NCBI GenBank assembly: GCA_941918925.1
Contig: OW799237.1
Location: 111,198,515 to 111,262,514, forward strand
Direction of reading: 5' to 3'
DNA from: Phyto melanocephala
Lineage: Eukaryota; Arthropoda; Insecta; Diptera; Rhinophoridae
Length of the DNA: 64,000 nt
Of this stretch, positions 57,777 through 64,000 are shown in pieces (position 1 is the first letter of the stretch; every line of letters starts with the position of its first letter). Below the pieces are notes generated by a model. The model was not told the DNA's origin. It saw nothing but the letters and a program-made list of their open reading frames with translations, and made no database searches. Position numbers and translations under genes: made by a program.

Positions 57777-60385
57777 AGCTTACGTCGCTTTCGATATCAG
57801 ACGTACCGCAATTTACGAGCTTAGGTCGAAAGAAAATCTCGAAATCTTCTTCTTATTAGAAAAACTATGCAACAAAGTTTTTCTGCTAAATATATTATTA
57901 AACATTTTCTCTTATTTTTATTTGATGACTAAAATGTACCTTTTCCCATGAAAGTACTCTCGTACCACATTTAAAATCCATTCATGTCCACTGTTAAAAT
58001 CCCTTCCAGGGCAGTATACAGCAATTTTTTTTTTTTTGTAAATCCTTGGCATGATGTTGGGCCTTTGCTGCTGTTGTTATTTTTATTGCCTTCTTTTTGT
58101 CTTTTGCTGATGATGATGATGGTAATCGCGAACAGCGAAATCTTTTGAACAAAATCGTCAACGTCTTGGGTGGTCTCGAACCATTTAAGCGGCATGTCTT
58201 CAAAGTGGTTCAAACTTGCAAACGATGCTTAAGCACCCCGAACAACACAACAAATAACAACCAGCCAGTCAGGCAACCAACAGCACAGAACACAAAACTC
58301 AATAAATGTATGAAGTTGATCTGAAAGTTGCAGCAACAATAACAATAACAACAATAACAACAGAAATTAAAACGTTTTTCGTTTTCATTTATTTGCAGTT
58401 TTTGTTATTTTTTTTTTTAAATATTTGCTGTAGTTACTTGTCATGGAGTAAGAGTTTCCCTTTAGTTGGGGTTTAGTTCAGTTCACTTTAGGTTTTGGCT
58501 TGAATTAAATCTTAGAATCAATGGGAAACTTGAGAGAACATTAAATGTGAAATGCAATGATCGTTGAAATTCTTTGGAAGACGAGAACATTGGGAACACA
58601 ATGTTTCGTTGGAATTTGCAAATGAATTGCGTTTTAGTTATTGTTGTTGCTTTAATTTTATTATGTAGTTTTTGAAGTTAAAAGATGTTCGAAAAGTTCT
58701 AGAGACAAAAGCTTAACCAATTCGGTTAGTTGTGCGCTATTTATTTGGTTTTTTCCATCACTTTGCATTAATTTTTTTCTATAGTTTTGTGCTTTTGATG
58801 CCAATGAAGTTGAAAATATAATAAATTTCAATTCTTATAAACAAACAGCAACCAACAATCCAACGATCCCAGCCAACAGTTGTACATTTTCTTTAAGAGA
58901 TACGTATTTAGAGATAGAAAGATAGATGACTGAATGGCTATAGTTTCTTAGTATGATCATGGGTGAGGAACGACAACATCATTGCAATGTTGTAATCTAA
59001 AACTAATAGGCTTCGATGTGCGGTACTTTGATACTTTTAGACCTCAAAAACACATTTATTTCTAGACTCAATGAATTCAACTTTTAGGCCACAACACACA
59101 CTACACAAAACTAGACACAATTTTATGCAAAATTTGTAACTAATAAAGCTGCAACAGCAACAAATTGTTGTAACAGCAACGAAGTATGTAAGTATTTGCC
59201 TTGTGTATGATTTTTTTGCCAAGGAATTAAAGTTAGTAGAAGTAGTGGATGTGTGACTGACTGACTGACTGACTGACTCACTCACATTTTTTGTGTGCGT
59301 TTGGGTTGAAGTGGAATTGAACAGAAGAATGTTTATTTTCTAATGATGTTTAAAAGAGAGTTGTGCTCCATTAAAGCGGAGATTATCATTACAACGTATT
59401 GTTTATTATAGTTTATTATATTGCCTCTGTGGTATGTGTTGCTTTTGTTGTTTTCTTTATTTTTTTATTTTTTTCTTTCTTCTTTTTGTTTGATCCCGAA
59501 ACAATGACTAATTTCATGAACTATAAAATCGCATTTTCGACAAGTTACCACAACATAAAACAATCAATTAAATTATGTAGTCTTTGAAGCTTTTCCTAAG
59601 AGCCTTTTGAATGAAATTAAATAAGTTTAAAAAAAAATTTAGTTCTTCGTGCAGTTGGTAACAAATTTTCGATTTATAAGAAAATGCTTAAAATTTTTTT
59701 TTCGAAATTCTTGAAAGTGTGTATTCATGACAAATTGATGCAAATTTATGAGAAGAATATCAGGTCCTTTAGGAATGGAGGACGGGCATCTTAGGAAAAT
59801 ATTTTTTAATAAGCTTTACGAAATACTGAGAAACAAAAGTGTAATAAGGTTTAAACCATCTTAAAAAATTTCTGTTATTGACATAACTGTTTCCAATTTT
59901 GCTTAATTTTGGTAGTTATGAAGTCTTTCACAGAACAAAGAAATATTCGAAACTTTTTAAATTCAGATGTGTTAAGCACGCAATGACAAAATGAATTTGC
60001 ACCCACACTATGTTTTTGTAGAGGCGAAAAAAATCTTTATTTAATTTATATTTCTGGATCAAAAAATCGTCTTACTTTGAAATTTATCACAACTAAAGAG
60101 AAAGATATCGTGCTCAACCTCTATTTTTTTAAATTTCTAAAAGTGTCGTTTTCAAAAATATACCCTTCCGAATTATAGGCCACATAATATCACCTTTTAC
60201 ATTTCCAGGAAAAAAGAAACAAATTGGAAACATATTCCAATCAATAATATTAAATCAAAGGCAATCTGATCCTTCTAAACTACGTAACTGTAATATTTAA
60301 AAAAAACAATGGCAATTAAGTATTTTCAACTTTGTAAATTTTTATGATTTTTCCCGATTTTCAAGATCTCACAGTTTAGGGTTCT
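57777..60385. other. unassigned noncoding DNA with (GACT)n
   Basis: A short (GACT)n run lies at about 59,255-59,278. Frames on both strands at 57.97-58.32 kb are open over poly-Asp/poly-Lys type codons and show no domain, so I do not call them. Confidence 0.45.
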
Positions 60386-60393
60386 GATGAGTC
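60386..60393. repeat. 8 bp target-site duplication, left (GATGAGTC)
   Basis: GATGAGTC directly before the left end of the MULE-type element is repeated directly after its right end at 61,770-61,777. Confidence 0.8.
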
Positions 60394-60700
60394 GCCTCCA
60401 CGAAAAGCCCCCTAATGAAATAACGCCCAAACGAGAAATGAAATATTCTCCAAATTTTTTTTATACATTTTTGGGTGTTATTTCATATGAAATAACTCCC
60501 AATTTTATTTTGGGCCTTTTTTCATTTTTTTTGGAAATTATTTCATTTCTCATTTGGGGTTTTCAAATTATGAAATAATCTCCAATAAAATAACACCCAA
60601 CAAATTTTTAAATTTCGGGGCTTGTTTCATAGCGTGTATAATTTGGGTGTTATTTCATTTTGTATTCGGGGGTTATTTCATTTTTAAAGCTGTTGGTTTT
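60394..60700. repeat. left end block: iterated motif in alternating orientation
   Basis: AATGAAATAACGCCCAAA, GGGTGTTATTTCATATGAAA, TAACTCCCAATTTTATTTTG, GGAAATTATTTCATTTCTCA, ATGAAATAATCTCCAATAAA, TAACACCCAAC and GGGTGTTATTTCATTTTG follow one another. Copies in both orientations can fold on themselves. Confidence 0.8.
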
Positions 60701-60766
60701 TGAGGGTATATTTGCTTGTAAATAAATTATATAAAAATAGGCCTTTTACAAGAAAACTTTTAGCCT

Positions 60767-61012
60767 GTGAATATATTACAATATCTTTTCAAATACATAA
60801 ATGATAACGTTCTGGATGTGAATGGTGCGACCTTCGTGACAGACTACGAAATTAGTCTACGGACGGCAATTATGATTGTTTTCCCTAAATCAAAAGTAAT
60901 CGGTGGTTGGTTCCAATTTTGCCAAGCAGTGAGGAGGTCCATAATAATAAAGTGCAACCAACTGGCAGCATTTGTACATACAACGTATATTTTCTCCATC
61001 TTGAATTCATGA
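60767..61012 (+). pseudogene. MULE transposase fragment
   Basis: The 81-codon frame includes TFVTDYEISLRTAIMIVFPK and SKVIGGWFQFCQAVRRSI. 'TD.E..L..A....FP...V.GCWFHFCQA' is the segment of the MULE transposase domain around the second catalytic Asp (the TD here) and the following C/H-containing block. In place of the usual C-W-F-H the sequence has G-W-F-Q, so metal- or DNA-contacting residues are altered. The first catalytic Asp and the Glu block are missing. It is a dead internal remnant. Confidence 0.75.
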
Positions 61013-61552
61013 GCAACCATTTTGTTTTTTTACCATTCCTTACGTTTAATATATTAAGTTTATTATTTATGTATGTACATGAAAATAATTTTTTTGGTAG
61101 TTGGGTTTCAAAAATAAATATATTGGAAATATTAAACAATTCTTTGTCCATACTTCCTCACATCCCCATTACAGAAAATTACTGCCTTCTTTACAATATT
61201 GTAACTATAATAACGTCTCCCATAAGTTGGATTTTCAAGCCTTTCGTATAGTTTTAGGATAGCTCGTTGGTGGCTGATCTGAAATAGCTTCCATCGTATA
61301 AGGGAAATTTACTGCACTGGACTTAGTCCATTTACAAAACCAAAAGTAGTCACTATTAAACGAGCCTTGTATGTTCTTTCACCAAAAAAAATTGATTATG
61401 AATGCTGGCACACTTTCGAAGTTTTATATATCCTTATTATGAAGAAGACGCTTGCGGGCGTCTTCACGATTTATATCAATAATTTGGCGATTTTGCTGTT
61501 GGTCCATATTGACTTCATCAAATCCTTAGTGAAACTGACTCTTTTATGAATT

Positions 61553-61769
61553 TTGGGCATAATTTCATTTTTGTTGCTGATGGGGTTTATTTCATTGGGA
61601 GTTATTTCGTTTTCATTATTTCAAATATTGGGGGTTGTTTCGTTTTCGCTTTGGGGTTTATTTCATTTATTTTTCGATGTTATTTCATTTAATGTTTTTG
61701 GGTGTTATTTCCAATTTTTTGGGGATTGTTTCCTGGGCGTTATTTCATTGGGGAGCTTTTCGTGGAGCC
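61553..61769. repeat. right end block: iterated motif, one orientation
   Basis: GGGCATAATTTCATTT, GGGGTTTATTTCATTG, GGGAGTTATTTCGTTT, GGGGGTTGTTTCGTTT, GGGGTTTATTTCATTT, GGGTGTTATTTCCAAT and GGGCGTTATTTCATTG follow one another, all pointing the same way. The 73-codon frame over this block is a repeat by-product (its GVISF-like peptide repeats). Confidence 0.8.
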
Positions 61770-61777
61770 GATGAGTC
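61770..61777. repeat. 8 bp target-site duplication, right (GATGAGTC)
   Basis: Matches 60,386-60,393. Confidence 0.8.
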
Positions 61778-62259
61778 AATGACCACAAACTTATAATTTT
61801 TCTTAATTCTATGATATAGTATGTTTGAACGAAAAAATCACAGAATTTGGAGGAAGTAAGTTAAACGCTTGGTTGATGTGACATGGAATTACCAATATCC
61901 AATATCATAAAATCATAATGTTTGAAATGGTTAGGTCAGACTCGAGTGTGCCTTTATTAACAGGAAATTTTTTTTAATTACGTCGTCGGGTAGAATACTA
62001 TGGTTCTTATTTACTAGTAAAACAAGTGAATTGCTAAAGAAGAACAGTTCAGTTTTAAATAAGATGTGAATACTTGTCGAATTTAAGTGGTACATACGCA
62101 TCACTTTGTCTACCTAACAATGCCGATAAGGACTTCTGAAGTGCATTTGATGATAAAAATTCGTTGCCTTTTCAAATCTTCAAAATATTTGTTGATAATT
62201 GTTAAGCTATTGGTTCTAGCCGTAGTAGGCTGGTACAACAATTCCTTAAAGTATGCAGT
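61778..62259. other. unassigned noncoding DNA
   Basis: No supported feature. Confidence 0.4.
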
Positions 62260-63200
62260 TTATATACCTGCCACTAAAAAAATCGTGGGGGTATATTTAT
62301 TTTATAATTCCGTTTGCAACACATCGAAGTATCCATTTTAAACCCCATAAAGTATATATTTTCTGAATCGGGGTTTTATTTTATGACGATCTAGATATGT
62401 CTGTCCGTCTTTCCGTTTCTTGAAAGCACGATAGAGGTCGAACCCAAAAAGCTATGGGGCTTAAATGTTACCAAACTATTTCTTATACCCAAGGTTTGTT
62501 TAGTATTGAAAATGGGCTTAATCGGAATATTAGGAAGAGAGTTATAGCTCGTAATGCAAGAGTAGGTCAAAAAGTCATGTCCGTCCAACATCGAATAAAA
62601 TGAAATTGTGTTCAACTGCATTAACGTAGAGCCATGAAATTTCGAATGTATATTTCCTGAGTAAAAAAATATTTTTCCTCGAAAATTACTTGAATCTATG
62701 AGTTAGGAACGGTGGTACAAAAATGTGTATCGCGCAGTGTATTTTTCGTTATATTCAAAATTTAAAACCTAATAAAACTAACAAAATTAGATGTACGATT
62801 CTGAAATTTTGCAAACATTGCTTTTTGGTCAAAGGCTTTGTACTAAGGGAAAATAAATGTGACACGCCCACTTTTACGCCCACCTCCCACAAAACGCTTT
62901 ATTTCATATATATATAATATCTCTATGACTTTAGATGAATATATTGAAATATTTGAGTAGAGTTTATTGGGAGAAACCATTTCGAACGCCTACTGTAAGG
63001 CCCACTTTTCGCGTAATTTACTAATAGTTAAATTTAATAGCCCATAAAACCGACAAAATTAGAAGTATGATGATGAAATTTCGTACATATAGCTTTCTAG
63101 TCAATGTCAAAGTGATACGCTCTCTTTAACGCCTACCTCCCATATAACGCTTTATCTTAAATTCATATAATTTCTCTATGGATAAAGTTTTTGGAAGAAT
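62260..63200 (+). repeat. family C repeat with GTCY run and internal ~290 bp duplication
   Basis: Starts around CCTGCCACTAAAAAAATCGT and GGGGGTATATTTATTT, then ACCCCATAAAGTATATATTT, the GTCY run GTCTGTCCGTCTTTCCGT and TTGAAAGCACGATAGAGGTC. Further on, a unit with AACAAAATTAGATGTACGAT, a CGCCCACCTCCCACAAAACG box and TCATATATATATAATATCTC is repeated about 290 bp later in changed form (ACGCCTACCTCCCATATAAC). An inverted partial copy lies at 31.3-32.0 kb. No gene inside. Confidence 0.55.
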
Positions 63201-64000
63201 AAAATTATGCTTAAACGTTTTGCCACTCTTGGAACCAATAAGTAAGATTGGGGAAAATAGAAAAACGAATAGATCTTTGCTTTTACGCTGTATGTACGTA
63301 TGTATAGTGGTGTAACTAAAAAGTTTCCATAAACTCAACTTGGTCAAGTTAAGCTTTGTCAGGCTTGAAGACCATAATTTCATTCTAAAACATTTATTGA
63401 AATTAATCATCATTTCGAATGTTGTAATTCTTGTTTTTGTTATTGCTTTGCTTGTAATCCTCGTTGCCTATTATTGCAATTTGTTTCAGAAATATTTTTA
63501 TTACTATCGTTGTTGTTGTTATTCTTCTTGCTCCTGTATTCTTCGCAACTTTGCCAGATCTATTTGGAAGTGTTTGTGATACACGGGTACTACTTAGTCT
63601 TACCATTTTACACGAAGGCATAGTTACATGGTCACAATTGTAGTTTTTGTTTCTTGTTTTGTTTATTATGTTTTTGTTGGTTTCCTTGTTCTTATACTTT
63701 TATTTTAAACCTGCCTGAGTTGTTGCTTGATTAATTATGCAGTCATTTAAGAGCGTTATTTAAAATGTTTTTAAGGTGAAAAATTTTATACAATAAATTC
63801 ATTTATTATTGTTGAACGTTAAGGAGAATAATTGAAAAGAAAATGTAAGCAAAACAATGAAAATATTTGGCTAATGAGGGTCAGGAAATATTTCAGTTAA
63901 ACGTATAAAATTTTTTTTTTTTAAAGAAAAGAAAAAACTATTAGCTGTAACAACATTAAATAACTTTATACTTTGTAATGAACATATTGAAATAATTAAA
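63201..64000. other. unassigned noncoding DNA
   Basis: AT-rich sequence with no supported feature up to the end of the window. Confidence 0.45.

Larger units (their letters stand above)
60394..61769 (+). mobile_element. MULE-type DNA transposon with iterated-motif ends
   Basis: The outer 35 bp on each side are inverted repeats with three mismatches: GCCTCCACGAAAAGCCCCCT at the left and, read inward, GGCTCCACGAAAAGCTCCCC at the right. They are flanked by an 8 bp direct duplication. Inside the ends, ~270 bp (left) and ~215 bp (right) are built from variants of GGGTGTTATTTCATTT. The centre contains a Mutator-like transposase scrap. Total length is 1,376 bp, too short to be autonomous. MULE duplications are usually 8-10 bp, which agrees. 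Confidence 0.8.

Noticed and set aside
58097..58324. 75-codon frame with DDDDG start and its antisense frames
   Set aside because: GAT/AAC simple-repeat content explains the openness on both strands; no family motif.
61553..61774. 73-codon frame rich in GVISF-like repeats
   Set aside because: Translation of the GGGNGTTATTTCATT motif array in the MULE end.

Overview
The window looks like AT-rich nuclear DNA from a higher (probably calyptrate) fly. Grounds: the base composition, the TE families (Mag-like LTR element, Helitrons, mariner relatives, jockey/R1-type LINE debris, MULE, tRNA-derived SINEs), and the (GACR)n/(GTCY)n proto-microsatellite repeats that resemble the mini-me/DINE-1 group known from Diptera. 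I recognise no complete host gene, rRNA or tRNA gene. The window is best read as intergenic or long intronic DNA filled by layers of transposable elements. The species call is inference.

Layout. 0-13.5 kb: mariner-family relics (0.4, 3.2 and 11.4 kb), SINE copies, a 544 bp inverted-repeat element (6.2 kb), a Helitron with a ~120 bp tandem core (6.8-7.45 kb), a possible terminal host exon on the minus strand (9.65 kb) and a LINE 3' end (12.8 kb). 15.7-21 kb: LINE C-terminal fragments, a (GACR)n repeat ('family B'), a mariner pseudogene and pogo-like MITEs. 23.3-26.2 kb: a very decayed AT-rich minisatellite. 26.7-31 kb: a long family B copy, a Helitron remnant that still encodes the end of its helicase, and further family B pieces. 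31.3-35.7 kb: more LINE and DDE-transposase scraps.

37,068-41,722 holds the one apparently intact gene: a 1,320-codon Gag-Pol of a Mag-like Ty3/gypsy retrotransposon. It is flanked by 205 bp LTRs that are identical by eye and by a 5 bp target duplication (GACTC), so it inserted recently.

42.5-49.4 kb: two old family B copies, one carrying a 119 bp foldback MITE and one split by a younger family B insertion. 51-52.5 kb: a decayed LINE with reverse transcriptase and RNase H. 54.1-55 kb: a Helitron with five ~122 bp repeats. 55.2-57.8 kb: LINE and SINE fragments. 60,394-61,769: a MULE-type DNA transposon with an 8 bp target duplication and ends made of iterated short inverted motifs. 62.3-63.2 kb: another repeat family ('family C').

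Apart from the Gag-Pol element, whose parts work together as one replication unit, these sequences do not form a pathway. The window mainly records successive insertions. Repeat boundaries were read by eye and should be taken as good to a few bases only where termini or target duplications are stated.
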